Counted from the stretch's first letter, positions 51,646 through 60,643 are shown. The stretch is DNA of 64,000 nucleotides from MM2 sp035460165 (GCA_035460165.1 DATHWW010000009.1:159861-223860); one strand, 5' to 3'. Program-made: numbers and translations. Notes: generated by a model from the sequence alone, not told the origin.

Positions 51646-53159
51646 TGGCCACGCGCCTGCTGCCGTACTTTCTGCTTGCAGCCATCACTGCAGGCTACCT
51701 TGCTTGGTCTTGGAGCACCATACTTGGTGGATTTGGCGGAGACAATGCCAACTACCTGCTGATGGCTCAGTATTACTCTCCTTATAGCACACCCTCTCCC
51801 GCAGCCTCATATCTTGCCAGTGCAAGTATTTATCCTCCGCTTTTCCCCCTATTACTTGGATTGTCCGGCGGCGGTGAAAGCTTGCTACTGGCCCATCTGG
51901 TCACGACTGGATTTCTCTTACTCGCATTCGTAATTTTTTATCTGTGGTTAATCCGCGCTCCAATCGATACCAAAACAGCGTGGTGCACACTCATCGCTCT
52001 TGCGCTTCTCCCCGGAATTTATTTCCAGACATTATCGATTCATAGCGAAAATCTCTATGTATTACTTACGATGGCCGCCTTGTTCTGCCTGTCGGAGTCT
52101 CAACGCCGACCATCGCAACCCTTGGTTATTCTGGCACTACTTTCAATCGCAGCAGCATACCTGACGCGCACCGCGGCTATTTCACTGATCTTTGCTGCAC
52201 TTGCTTGGATGTGGTTCCACCGCATACCGCGCAAAGGGTTATTGAGCTTACTACTGATCGCGCCCGTCATTTTGTGGAGTCAACTGGGCAAAACCGGCAC
52301 AACGAATTATTGGCAACAACTGCTTAATGGCTATCACGATCCCGCCGTTATGGCAGATCAGATCAGCCTGCAGGCCAGATACCTTTTTGTAGGGTGGCTC
52401 ACAAATTTCGGCGATAGCCGAGCTTCGAGCATCGCCGGCATTGCGACACTCGCGGCAGGGCTGGCGGGGACGCTTTGGCGGATCAAACTCGGTTATGCAG
52501 ACGGCCTGTATGTCCTTTGCTACATCGCGATGGCTATTCTCTGGCCATTCCCGGCAGAGGCTCAACGGCTGACTATCGCAATATTGCCGATTATTTTGAT
52601 GCATGCGGTATGGCTCGCCGACAAGTGGAAGCTGCCTGAGCTTCGAATCAAGCCGCTCGTCGCCCTACTCCTGGCGACAATAACCATTTCGGTCATCCCT
52701 GAGTTCGCTTTGCACCTACATCGATTTTTGAGCCCCCTGCCCACAGGAATTCCTACCACTTACCGGCACGCCGAATGGTGGTACTCAACCAATCCTGATG
52801 CCGCAAGATTCAATATCCAAGCCATGGCGGCACTTGAACAAGGAATGAAGCATATCGAAAGTAAAGTACCTGGGAATGCGTGTATCTATTCCATCAAGCC
52901 TTCCGTAGTAGCCTATCTTTCCAAACGCAAAAGCATCGCTCCTCCTAGTGCTGGTGCAGACGCAGATGCCTTTGAAAGCAGTGTGCTGAAAAGCGAATGT
53001 CGATTTTTTTATATGATGATTTACACAAGCCCGTCTTTTTCATCCCCTTTATATCCGTACGAACGGATGAGGGAAAAACTGGAAATCATCGAGCCGACAT
53101 ATCTCTATCCAAACAGCAATGACAGCACCATCGTCGGACTGCTTGCCAGGATGAAATGA
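51645..53159 (+). CDS. GT-C-like membrane glycosyltransferase
   Basis: This 504-residue polytopic protein has a first-loop acidic motif GGFGGDNANYLLMAQYYSP (residues about 28-46), as in GT-C enzymes such as ArnT and PMT. About ten helices follow, then a soluble C-terminal domain (about 370-504). GT-C enzymes transfer a sugar from a polyprenyl phosphate to a periplasmic acceptor. With GtrA and the GtrB-like gene it forms a complete three-part decoration system. It ends overlapping the start of the broken methyltransferase gene (TGATG). Confidence 0.82.
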   Translation: MATRLLPYFLLAAITAGYLAWSWSTILGGFGGDNANYLLMAQYYSPYSTPSPAASYLASASIYPPLFPLLLGLSGGGESLLLAHLVTTGFLLLAFVIFYLWLIRAPIDTKTAWCTLIALALLPGIYFQTLSIHSENLYVLLTMAALFCLSESQRRPSQPLVILALLSIAAAYLTRTAAISLIFAALAWMWFHRIPRKGLLSLLLIAPVILWSQLGKTGTTNYWQQLLNGYHDPAVMADQISLQARYLFVGWLTNFGDSRASSIAGIATLAAGLAGTLWRIKLGYADGLYVLCYIAMAILWPFPAEAQRLTIAILPIILMHAVWLADKWKLPELRIKPLVALLLATITISVIPEFALHLHRFLSPLPTGIPTTYRHAEWWYSTNPDAARFNIQAMAALEQGMKHIESKVPGNACIYSIKPSVVAYLSKRKSIAPPSAGADADAFESSVLKSECRFFYMMIYTSPSFSSPLYPYERMREKLEIIEPTYLYPNSNDSTIVGLLARMK

Positions 53160-53861
53160 TGCAAATTCGACCGTCTGCAAAAACGGATTATCCCGGCAAG
53201 GATCTCGAGGCCATGTCGTTTGCAGAGAACTACCACCAATGGATCTTGAGAATTCCAACCGTTTATTGGGAAATCTGTCGCAGAAGTAGGGGCGGGGTGC
53301 GGTAACTTTACCAAGATGCTATTGAAAACAGCATTGGAAAATCTGGTGGCCTATGAGCCCTCGCTGCAGATATTCCCAATGTTGACGGCTTCGATCGAAG
53401 GCGAGAGTCGAGTCGAAGCCATCAATGAATTCTTTGGAGCGGGCTCAGCCGGAGGTTTCGACTCGATTCTCTACATCAATGTGCTGGAACACATAGAGAA
53501 TGACAAAGCTGAATTAGCCATCATGCGCGACAAGCTGGTCCCGGATGGGCATGTACTTATTTTTGTGCCAGCACTTCCCGCTTTGTTCAGCGACTTCGAC
53601 AAAAGCATTGGCCACTATCGACGATATAGGAAGGTCCAGTTAGCCGACACCTTGCGCGAAAACGGTTTTTCAATCGAAAAAATCAAATATTTCGATTGCG
53701 CAGGTATTCTTCCCTGGTATCTAAACTTTGTATTACTGAAAAAAACACTGTGTGGTAACCATGTTTCGCTCTATGACAAAATCGTCATTCCAGTGATGCG
53801 GAGGCTTTAATCTTTCATCGCACCTCCGATCGGGAAAAACATACTCGTAGTCGCAAAAAAG
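53159..53861 (+). pseudogene. Class I SAM methyltransferase, disrupted by a frameshift and a stop
   Basis: The first 32 codons (53159-53254) read as the N-terminus of a small methyltransferase: MSFAENYHQWILRI after a short lead. The SAM motif FIGKSVAEVGAGCGNFT is in the +1 frame from 53262. Removing one C of the CC pair at 53255-53256 restores ILRIQPFIGKSVAEVG, so a single-base insertion is indicated. The main frame then runs through YINVLEHIENDKAELA and LPALFSDFDKSIGHYRRYRK to a TAA at 53808. Beyond that stop the same frame continues with the normal family ending SFIAPPIGKNILVVAKK, so the TAA probably replaced a sense codon. Two lesions suggest a real pseudogene, not one sequencing error. 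An internal start at 53316 could give only a fragment lacking the SAM loop. Confidence 0.85.
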
Positions 53862-53880
53862 CATGAGCAAAAACTCATGC
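53861..53880 (-). terminator. Terminator of valS
   Basis: A perfect 7-bp stem GCATGAG / CTCATGC (53861-53867 and 53874-53880) has a 6-nt loop. Read on the minus strand it is followed by TTTTTT (53860-53855), a classical terminator 12 nt past the valS stop. On the plus strand a weaker T-run follows (CGCCGTTTTT), so it may also stop transcription of the polysaccharide locus. Confidence 0.88.
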
Positions 53881-53891
53881 CGCCGTTTTTG

Positions 53892-56720
53892 CTATTTCAA
53901 TCTTGCCAACTGCACGCGCAGTTTCTCTAGCGTCGCGTTGAAGTTTGCCAGCCTTTCCTTCTCCAGTGCCACCACCGCAGGCGGTGCACGGTCGACGAAA
54001 CCGGCATTGGACAGCTTAGCATTGGCCTTGGCAATTTCGCCTTCTAGGCGCGCAATTTCCTTGGACAGGCGCTCTTTCTCGGCAGCGACATCGATTTCGA
54101 TCTTGAGCATTAAACGGAAATCGCCGACCACTGCAACGGGGGCGTCCGCGTCGGGCAGGGTGCCCGCGATAGCCATGTCAGACAGTTTGGCCAGCGCCTT
54201 GAGATAGGGCGCGAAACCTTCCAGCATGGCCTGGTCGCCTTCCGCCACTAGCGGCACCTTTTGCGCCGGCGATACGCCCATTTCGCCACGCAGGCTACGG
54301 CAGGCGTCGACCGCCTGCTTGAGCGTGGCGACCCAGGCTTCGGCAGCCGCGTCGATCTTCTGCGGCTGCACCTGCGGGTAACGTTGCAACATCAGCGTCT
54401 CGCCTTCAACGCCGGTGAACTTGGACACGGTCTGCCAGAGCTCTTCGGTGATGAAAGGGATCACCGGATGCGCCAAGCGCAACACGGTTTCCAGCACGCG
54501 CAGCAAAGTGCGACGGGTAGCACGCTGTTGCGCGTTGGTGCCGTTCTGCAATTGCACCTTGGCAATTTCCAGATACCAATCGCAATACTCGTCCCAGACG
54601 AATTTGTAGATCGCTTGCGCCACGTAGTCGAAGCGATAATCGGCGAAGCCTTTCTCAATGTCGGCTTCGGTGCGCTGCAGCAGGCTGACGATCCAGCGGT
54701 CGGCTTGGGAGAAATCGAGGTAGCCATCCGGTCCGCAGTCGGACGTGCAGGGCTCCATGCCGCAATCCTGAGGCGTACCATCCTCTTTCTGGCAATTCAT
54801 CAGCACGAAGCGGGTGGCATTCCACAGCTTGTTGCAGAAGTTGCGGTACCCCTCGCAGCGATGCATGTCGAACTTGATGTCGCGGCCGGGGCTGGCGAGG
54901 CTGGCGAAGGTGAAACGCAGCGCATCGGTGCCGAACGCGGGGATGCCTTCCGGGAACTCCTTGCGCGTGCGCTTCTCGATTTGCTCCGCCTGTTTCGGAT
55001 TCATCAGGCCGGTGGTGCGCTTCTTCACCAGCTCTTCGATGCCAATGCCGTCGATCAGGTCGATTGGATCAAGTACGTTGCCCTTGGATTTGGACATCTT
55101 CTGGCCTTCCACATCGCGGATCAGGCCGTGCACATAGACATCCTTGAACGGGATCTTGCCGGTGATGTGCTTGGTCATCATCACCATGCGCGCCACCCAG
55201 AAGAAGATGATGTCGAAACCGGTGACCAGCACCGAGGACGGCAGGTAAAGGTCGAGTGCGGGGTTGGATTTCTCCGGCCATTCCGGCGTCCAGTCCAGCG
55301 TGGAGAACGGCCACAGCGCGGAGGAATACCAGGTGTCCAGCACGTCCGGATCGCGCGTCAGCACGCCCGCATAGCCCTCCTTGTCCGCCAGCTTGCGCGC
55401 TTCTTCCTCGCTGTGCGCGACGAACACTTCGCCATTCACGCCGTACCAGGCGGGAATCTGGTGGCCCCACCACAGTTGGCGCGAGATGCACCAGTCCTGG
55501 ATGTTGTTAAGCCACTGGTTGTAGGTATTGACCCAGTTTTCCGGATGGAACTTGATCTCGCCGCTGGCGACGACTTCGAGCGCCTGGTCAGTGATGGATT
55601 TGCCGTTTGCACCCGGCTTGCTCATCGCGACGAACCACTGGTCGGTCAACATCGGCTCGATTACCACATTGGTGCGGTCACCGCGCGGCACCTTCAATTT
55701 ATGCTTGTCGATCTTCTCCAGCAGGCCGAGCGTTTCCAGATCGGCAACGATGGTCTTGCGCGCGTCGAAGCGATCCATGCCGCGATATTTTTCCGGGGCA
55801 TGGTCGTTGATCTTCGCGTCCAGCGTGAGGATGGAGATCAGTGGCAGGTTGTGACGCTGACCGACCGCGTAGTCGTTGAAGTCATGCGCCGGGGTCACCT
55901 TAACCACGCCGGTACCGAACTCGCGGTCCACGTAGTCGTCGGCGATGATCGGGATTTCGCGGTCGCACAGTGGCAGTTTGACCGTCTTGCCGATCAGGTG
56001 CGCGTAGCGCTCGTCCTCCGGATGCACCATCGCGGCGGTGTCGCCCAGCATGGTTTCCGGGCGGGTGGTGGCAACGGTCAGCGAACCCGAGCCATCGGCC
56101 AGCGGGTAGCGAATGTGCCATAGCGAACCGTCTTCCTCTTCGCTGATCACTTCCAGATCGGACACCGCGGTATGCAGCTTGGGGTCCCAGTTGACCAGGC
56201 GCTTGCCGCGATAGATCAGGCCTTCGCGGAACAGGCGCACAAAGGTTTCGGTGACCGTTTTGGACAGGTCTTCGTCCATCGTGAAGCGCTCGCGGCTCCA
56301 GTCGGGCGAGGTACCGAGGCGGCGCATCTGGCGGGTGATGGTGGAGCCGGAATGTTCCTTCCATTCCCACACTTTTTCCAGGAATTTCTCGCGGCCGAGG
56401 TCGTGGCGGCTCAGGCCTTGCGCATCCAGCTGGCGCTCGACGACGATCTGCGTCGCGATGCCGGCGTGGTCGGTGCCCGGCTGCCATAGCGTGTTGGCGC
56501 CGCGCATACGATGGTAGCGCGTTAGCGCATCCATGATGGTTTGATTGAAACCATGGCCCATGTGCAGCGTGCCGGTGACATTGGGCGGCGGCAGCAGGAT
56601 GCAGAAGTTATCGGATTTGCCAGTATCGAGACCGGCGGAGAAATAACCACTGGACTCCCAGAAGGAGTACCAGCGGTTTTCTATGTTCTTGGGTTCAAAG
56701 GATTTGTCGAGTTCGCTCAT
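53892..56720 (-). CDS. valS: Valyl-tRNA synthetase
   Basis: This 942-residue class I synthetase charges tRNA-Val. The HIGH-type motif HMGH is at residues 53-56 (PPPNVTGTLHMGHGFNQ) and KMSKS at 541-545. The editing domain has GDRTNVVIEPMLTDQWFVA just after it, and a C-terminal coiled coil (about 870-942) with EKERLSKEIARLEGEIAKAN binds the tRNA. ATG 56720 gives the normal start MSELDKSFEPKNIE. It lies 14 bp after the GIDE-type gene and probably shares its transcript. Confidence 0.98.
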   Translation of the reverse strand: MSELDKSFEPKNIENRWYSFWESSGYFSAGLDTGKSDNFCILLPPPNVTGTLHMGHGFNQTIMDALTRYHRMRGANTLWQPGTDHAGIATQIVVERQLDAQGLSRHDLGREKFLEKVWEWKEHSGSTITRQMRRLGTSPDWSRERFTMDEDLSKTVTETFVRLFREGLIYRGKRLVNWDPKLHTAVSDLEVISEEEDGSLWHIRYPLADGSGSLTVATTRPETMLGDTAAMVHPEDERYAHLIGKTVKLPLCDREIPIIADDYVDREFGTGVVKVTPAHDFNDYAVGQRHNLPLISILTLDAKINDHAPEKYRGMDRFDARKTIVADLETLGLLEKIDKHKLKVPRGDRTNVVIEPMLTDQWFVAMSKPGANGKSITDQALEVVASGEIKFHPENWVNTYNQWLNNIQDWCISRQLWWGHQIPAWYGVNGEVFVAHSEEEARKLADKEGYAGVLTRDPDVLDTWYSSALWPFSTLDWTPEWPEKSNPALDLYLPSSVLVTGFDIIFFWVARMVMMTKHITGKIPFKDVYVHGLIRDVEGQKMSKSKGNVLDPIDLIDGIGIEELVKKRTTGLMNPKQAEQIEKRTRKEFPEGIPAFGTDALRFTFASLASPGRDIKFDMHRCEGYRNFCNKLWNATRFVLMNCQKEDGTPQDCGMEPCTSDCGPDGYLDFSQADRWIVSLLQRTEADIEKGFADYRFDYVAQAIYKFVWDEYCDWYLEIAKVQLQNGTNAQQRATRRTLLRVLETVLRLAHPVIPFITEELWQTVSKFTGVEGETLMLQRYPQVQPQKIDAAAEAWVATLKQAVDACRSLRGEMGVSPAQKVPLVAEGDQAMLEGFAPYLKALAKLSDMAIAGTLPDADAPVAVVGDFRLMLKIEIDVAAEKERLSKEIARLEGEIAKANAKLSNAGFVDRAPPAVVALEKERLANFNATLEKLRVQLARLK

Positions 56721-56734
56721 GGGGCGGGATTTTA

Positions 56735-57640
56735 TCACAGCCCCGCCGCCACTCCGCCCGCGCCGAGCCAGATCACAGCGGCCAGGCCAGCAAAAAACAT
56801 GCTCAAGTGAAATGCGCCCCACAACTCGTATTTACGCTTCAGCTGGTGCGGCGAAAGATTGGAGATCAGAAACATGCGGCCAGAGGTGGCGTGGCGCATC
56901 ACATGCACGCCGGGTTGCTGTCGCAATTCGCGGTGCTGTTTCTCCACTTCGCGCGCAGCAGCTTTACGGGCCAGTTTCCACTCCTGCATGTCGATCTGGC
57001 CATCGCCGTTAAGGTCGAAACGACCTAGCAAAGATGCCTGATCACGCTTCCAATCCGCCAGCAAGGCCGCAACATCCTCTCGATGGCTCAATAGGTCATG
57101 CGCCCCTCCGACCGTATGGAACTCGCCTAGGACATAGACCTTGTCGCTCGCGAACAACTGCTCCTCGACGTGCTTGTAATCGCCTTCGTACCAAGTCCGG
57201 TTATGCGTAGTGATAACTTCCGCATGATCTGGATCCACCATGCACCGGCCACTGCCGTCAGACAGTTCGAACAGGGTATCGCTCACAACATGCTCGATCT
57301 GCTGCCATTTGTTTTCAGAATTTTTTCGGTAACTCGTACACCGAAACCAGATGCAGGGAAGACTGCCGCCTTTGGCCTGGATGTGATGCTCGCGGCTAGC
57401 TCGACCGTAAATTTCCACATAGCCCTGCGCCGCCGAACCGATTTTGGAGGTGGGTGTATCCGCAATCGCGCGGCCACGCCGAAAATTGGACGCCCATGCA
57501 AAAAAACTGATCGTGGCGATCAATGCAAAACTAATCGTCCATATCGGGCGCTCGTTGATGCGCGCAGCACCCAGCAGCAACAGCAAATGCCCGCCGGAAG
57601 TGAGCAGATTGACGTACCCGTCGCGAAAAAGCAGCGGCAT
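56735..57640 (-). CDS. GIDE-domain membrane protein with an EF-hand
   Basis: This 301-residue membrane protein has N-terminal helices (about residues 15-25 and 33-51), a GIDE-like soluble domain (about 70-185) and a C-terminal helix (about 278-300). GIDE domains are shared with the eukaryotic mitochondrial E3 ligase MUL1, but no RING finger is present. Residues 209-220 (DLNGDGQIDMQE) form a canonical 12-residue EF-hand loop with acidic or amide ligands at 1, 3, 5, 9 and 12, so calcium binding is likely. It lies directly between lemA (13 bp upstream) and valS. LemA and GIDE-type genes are often neighbours; the function is unknown. Confidence 0.75.
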   Translation of the reverse strand: MPLLFRDGYVNLLTSGGHLLLLLGAARINERPIWTISFALIATISFFAWASNFRRGRAIADTPTSKIGSAAQGYVEIYGRASREHHIQAKGGSLPCIWFRCTSYRKNSENKWQQIEHVVSDTLFELSDGSGRCMVDPDHAEVITTHNRTWYEGDYKHVEEQLFASDKVYVLGEFHTVGGAHDLLSHREDVAALLADWKRDQASLLGRFDLNGDGQIDMQEWKLARKAAAREVEKQHRELRQQPGVHVMRHATSGRMFLISNLSPHQLKRKYELWGAFHLSMFFAGLAAVIWLGAGGVAAGL

Positions 57641-57653
57641 GCGACCGAGCCGC

Positions 57654-58220
57654 TTAACCGAACTGCTTGGCGATATTCACGTCCTGCAACTCTGAAGCTT
57701 CGAAGCGCAGCATGGCCTGGGGCGGGAAATGGAACATACGCGCGACGACCAGGTCCGGGAACTGCTGGATGCGCACATTGTTGATGTTGACCGATTCGTT
57801 GTAGAACTCGCGGCGGTCGGCAATCGCGTTTTCGAGGCCGGTGATCCGTGCCTGCAAATGCAGGAACTGCTCATTAGCCTTGAGTTCGGGATAGGACTCA
57901 ACCAGCGCGAAGAGGTTGCCGAGTCCGGCACGCAATGCGCTTTCAGCCGCACCAAGTGCCGCAATGTTATGTGTCTCACGCGCATCGGCCACACGGGCGC
58001 GGGCGTTGATGACCTTCTCCAGCGTTTCCTGCTCGAATTTCATGTACTGCTTGCAGGTATCCACCAGCTTGGGCAACTCGTCGTGACGCTGCTTGAGCAG
58101 CACATCGATATTAGCCCAGGCCTTGATGACGTTATTCTTGATCGCAACGAGATTGTTGTAGATCAGGATGAAATACACCAGGATGACCGCGATCAACCCC
58201 AAAAACAGGATGCTGCCCAT
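57654..58220 (-). CDS. lemA: LemA family protein
   Basis: This 188-residue protein has an N-terminal membrane helix (ILFLGLIAVILVYFILIYN, residues 4-22) with the soluble four-helix LemA domain behind it. Signature stretches are NNVIKAWANIDVLLKQRHDE, LPKLVDTCKQYMKFEQETLE and FYNESVNINNVRIQQFPD. ATG 58220 is preferred over upstream frames because GGAGGG precedes it and the membrane helix follows at once. It is the first gene of the lemA-GIDE-valS unit. The function of LemA proteins is not established. Confidence 0.93.
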   Translation of the reverse strand: MGSILFLGLIAVILVYFILIYNNLVAIKNNVIKAWANIDVLLKQRHDELPKLVDTCKQYMKFEQETLEKVINARARVADARETHNIAALGAAESALRAGLGNLFALVESYPELKANEQFLHLQARITGLENAIADRREFYNESVNINNVRIQQFPDLVVARMFHFPPQAMLRFEASELQDVNIAKQFG

Positions 58221-58344
58221 ACGCCCTCCACATGGCTGATAGTTGTTGTGCAGCGAGTGTAATGCTCCACCCCGGCGCACGCAATGCCGCGGCGTTTTTC
58301 AACTCTGGTACGATGGCGAAAACAAAAGCGGGGGAGAAGATTGA

Positions 58345-58788
58345 ATGCTGGAAATCATGTGGATCTGGGGCATCCTGGGGCTGGTGCTGCTGGGCTTCGA
58401 AATGCTCACCGGCACGATGTATGTCTTGTGGTTCGGCATCGCAGCCATCCTGCTGGCGATCGTGACCTGGCTGATGCCTACCATGCCCATCGCGATTCAA
58501 CTATTCCTGTTTGCGGGACTCTCCATCAGCGCTCTTGTTATCTGGCGCCGCAACTACAAGAAGAATTCCATTGACCTGCACATTGGCCAGTCACAGGGCG
58601 ACGAGATCGGCCGCATCGGGACCATTATCGAAACAGTCACCCCTCGTCAGAACGGGCGCATCCAGTTCGCCCAAGGTGTGATGGGCAGCCGTGAATGGGC
58701 AGCCGTGGCAAACGAGGAAATCGAGGCAGGCGCCGAAGCGGTCATCATCGCCATCGAAGGCAATAGCCTGCGCGTTAAACGTCATTAA
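58345..58788 (+). CDS. NfeD family protein, short form
   Basis: This 147-residue protein has two or three membrane helices (IWGILGLVLLGFEMLTGTMY and beyond, residues about 4-70) and a C-terminal OB-fold domain (about 75-147) with GRIGTIIETVTPRQNGRIQF. The short NfeD form typically partners an SPFH protein; here one starts 19 bp downstream. GGGGGAGAAG upstream of the ATG is a good ribosome site. It is read divergently from lemA. Confidence 0.92.
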   Translation: MLEIMWIWGILGLVLLGFEMLTGTMYVLWFGIAAILLAIVTWLMPTMPIAIQLFLFAGLSISALVIWRRNYKKNSIDLHIGQSQGDEIGRIGTIIETVTPRQNGRIQFAQGVMGSREWAAVANEEIEAGAEAVIIAIEGNSLRVKRH

Positions 58789-58807
58789 TCAAGAAGAAGG
58801 AATCATC

Positions 58808-59650
58808 ATGTCCGTGTTGATGTATGTATTGGTCATCCTCGTAGCCATCGCGATCTGGAAAGGCATACGCATCGTGCCGCAAGGGGAAGAGTGGGTCGTG
58901 GAGCGGCTGGGCAAGTTTAACGCGGTGCTGAGCCCTGGCCTGCACGTCATCAATCCGGTCTTCAGTAAGATCAGCTACAAGGTAACTACCAAGGACATCA
59001 TCCTCGATGTGCCCCAGCAGGAGGTGATCACCAAGGACAATGCGGTCATCCTCGCCAACGCCATTGCCTTCATCAAGGTATCCAACATCGAACGCGCGGT
59101 ATATGGCATCGAAAATTTCCACGAAGCGATGCGCAATATGGTGCAGACCAGCCTGCGCTCGATCATCGGCGGCATGGAACTGAACCAGGCACTCACCTCG
59201 CGCGACCGCATCAAAGCCGAACTGAAAACCGCGATCGCCGACGAAGCGCTGGACTGGGGCCTAACCGTAAAATCCGTCGAGATCCAGGACATCAAGCCCT
59301 CGCCCAACATGCAGCACGCAATGGAAATGCAGGCTTCCGCCGAACGCGAACGCGTGGCGCTGGTGACCAAATCGGAAGGTGAAAAACAAGCGACCATTCT
59401 TAACGCCGAAGCCCGCCTGGAAGCGGCGCGCAAGGACGCCGAAGCGCAGGAAGTCGCTGCCAAGGCCAGCGCTGAATCCATCCGGCTGATCGCAGAGGCG
59501 GTCAAGGAAAACAATTCTTCTGCCACTTTCCTGCTCGGTGACCGCTACATTCAGGCGATGCAGAAGCTCTCAACTTCGGAAAACAGCAAGCTGGTGTTGC
59601 TGCCGGGCGACTTGGTCGGAGCGGTAAAGGCCCTGGTCAGCGGAAAATAA
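58808..59650 (+). CDS. SPFH/stomatin-like membrane protein (paraslipin type)
   Basis: This 280-residue protein has an N-terminal membrane helix (VLMYVLVILVAIAIWKGI), then the SPFH domain with RIVPQGEEWVVERLGKF, PGLHVINPVFSKISYKV and QTSLRSIIGGMELNQALTSR. A coiled coil rich in Glu and Ala follows (about 170-230, including LNAEARLEAARKDAEAQEVA). Such proteins form large oligomeric rings that organise inner-membrane domains with NfeD. ATG 58808 follows AAGAAGGA. It forms an operon with nfeD. Confidence 0.94.
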   Translation: MSVLMYVLVILVAIAIWKGIRIVPQGEEWVVERLGKFNAVLSPGLHVINPVFSKISYKVTTKDIILDVPQQEVITKDNAVILANAIAFIKVSNIERAVYGIENFHEAMRNMVQTSLRSIIGGMELNQALTSRDRIKAELKTAIADEALDWGLTVKSVEIQDIKPSPNMQHAMEMQASAERERVALVTKSEGEKQATILNAEARLEAARKDAEAQEVAAKASAESIRLIAEAVKENNSSATFLLGDRYIQAMQKLSTSENSKLVLLPGDLVGAVKALVSGK

Positions 59651-59662
59651 TTCGTTTGCTTA

Positions 59663-59682
59663 CTCCCGCTCCTTTGCGGGAG
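59663..59682 (+). repeat. REP-like hairpin repeat after the SPFH gene
   Basis: A perfect 7-bp stem CTCCCGC / GCGGGAG (59663-59669, 59676-59682) has a 6-nt loop and is followed by AGGGTTGGGGGTGCGGGG. This resembles dispersed intergenic repeats common in proteobacteria. It lies between the convergent SPFH and moeB genes. There is no T-run. Confidence 0.5.
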
Positions 59683-59741
59683 AGGGTTGGGGGTGCGGGG
59701 TCACGCAGGCAAAAATGCAGCTTAAGGATTACGGTCTAGGA

Positions 59742-60485
59742 TTAGCCGCAAACCTTGCACCCTGGATCCCGCTTTAGCTTGATGCTGCGCCACTCCATCG
59801 CCATTGCATCCAGTAGCAGCAACCGGCCCTGCAAAGTCTGGCCGGTATTCAGCAGTATCTTCATCGCCTCCGCAGCTTGCGCAGTGCCTATCATGCCCAC
59901 CAGCGGCGCAAATACGCCATTCTCGGCGCAGCGCATTTCGCCTTCCGCGCCCATGTCGGGGAATAGGCAGTGATAACAAGGGCTGTCATCATTACGCAAG
60001 TCGAACACCGTTACTTGCCCTTCGAAGCCAATGGCCGCGCCGGAAACCAGCGGCTTTTTCAATCGTACGCATAATCGATTGAGCGCATAGCGCGTGGCAA
60101 AGTTGTCGCTGCAATCGATGACCACGTCCGCTTCGTCCACCAGTTCGGCAAACTCTTCCTCAGTGGATTTTTTAGGTACGGTAACCACCATGATTTCCGG
60201 ATTGATCGCATCCAGCGCCTGACGCGCGGATTCGGCCTTGTTGATGCCGATGGATAAGGTTGTATGGATGATCTGCCGCTGGAGATTGGTCAAATCCACC
60301 TTGTCGAAATCACAGATGGTGAGTTTGCCGACGCCACCCGCCCCGAGATATAACGCCACCGGCGAGCCAAGCCCGCCTGCGCCGACGATCAGCGCATGGC
60401 CATCCATGAGCGCCTGCTGGCCTTCAATGCCAATTTGCGGCAACAGGATATGACGGCTGTAACGAAGAAGCTGGTTATCGTTCAT
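59742..60485 (-). CDS. moeB: MoeB/ThiF-type adenylyltransferase
   Basis: This 247-residue E1-like enzyme activates the C-terminal glycine of a small sulfur carrier (MoaD or ThiS) by adenylation. ATP loop VGAGGLGSPVALYL is at about residues 34-47, DNFATRYALNRLC follows, and zinc cysteines Cys170, Cys173 (CYHC), Cys243 and Cys246 (CKVC) are complete. Cys186 lies in RCAENGVFAPLVG, the usual MoeB position. The HesA-like branch is an alternative name. There is no C-terminal rhodanese domain. Confidence 0.93.
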   Translation of the reverse strand: MNDNQLLRYSRHILLPQIGIEGQQALMDGHALIVGAGGLGSPVALYLGAGGVGKLTICDFDKVDLTNLQRQIIHTTLSIGINKAESARQALDAINPEIMVVTVPKKSTEEEFAELVDEADVVIDCSDNFATRYALNRLCVRLKKPLVSGAAIGFEGQVTVFDLRNDDSPCYHCLFPDMGAEGEMRCAENGVFAPLVGMIGTAQAAEAMKILLNTGQTLQGRLLLLDAMAMEWRSIKLKRDPGCKVCG

Positions 60486-60566
60486 AGGAAACGTATGGCG
60501 GAGCAGGGAAAACTGGAATCATGCCGGAACTGGCTTTGCAAAACCAGCACAAACCAAAGAGGGAGA

Positions 60567-60643
60567 TGGGGTGGCTGATGGGGCTCGAACCCACGACAAC
60601 CGGAATCACAATCCGGGACTCTACCAACTGAGCTACAGCCACC
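60567..60643 (-). tRNA. tRNA-His (GTG)
   Basis: This 77-nt tRNA has acceptor GTGGCTG/CAGCCAC, anticodon loop TTGTGAT with GTG, a T-arm GGGTTCGAGCCCC and an encoded CCA. The extra 5' G (position -1, base 60643) opposite discriminator C (60570) is the histidine identity element. A strong promoter is upstream. Confidence 0.97.

Noticed and set aside
53316..53810. Methyltransferase read as an intact short gene from ATG 53316
   Set aside because: That start lies after the SAM-binding loop, whose code is clearly present just upstream in the same frame, so the true gene is longer and broken.
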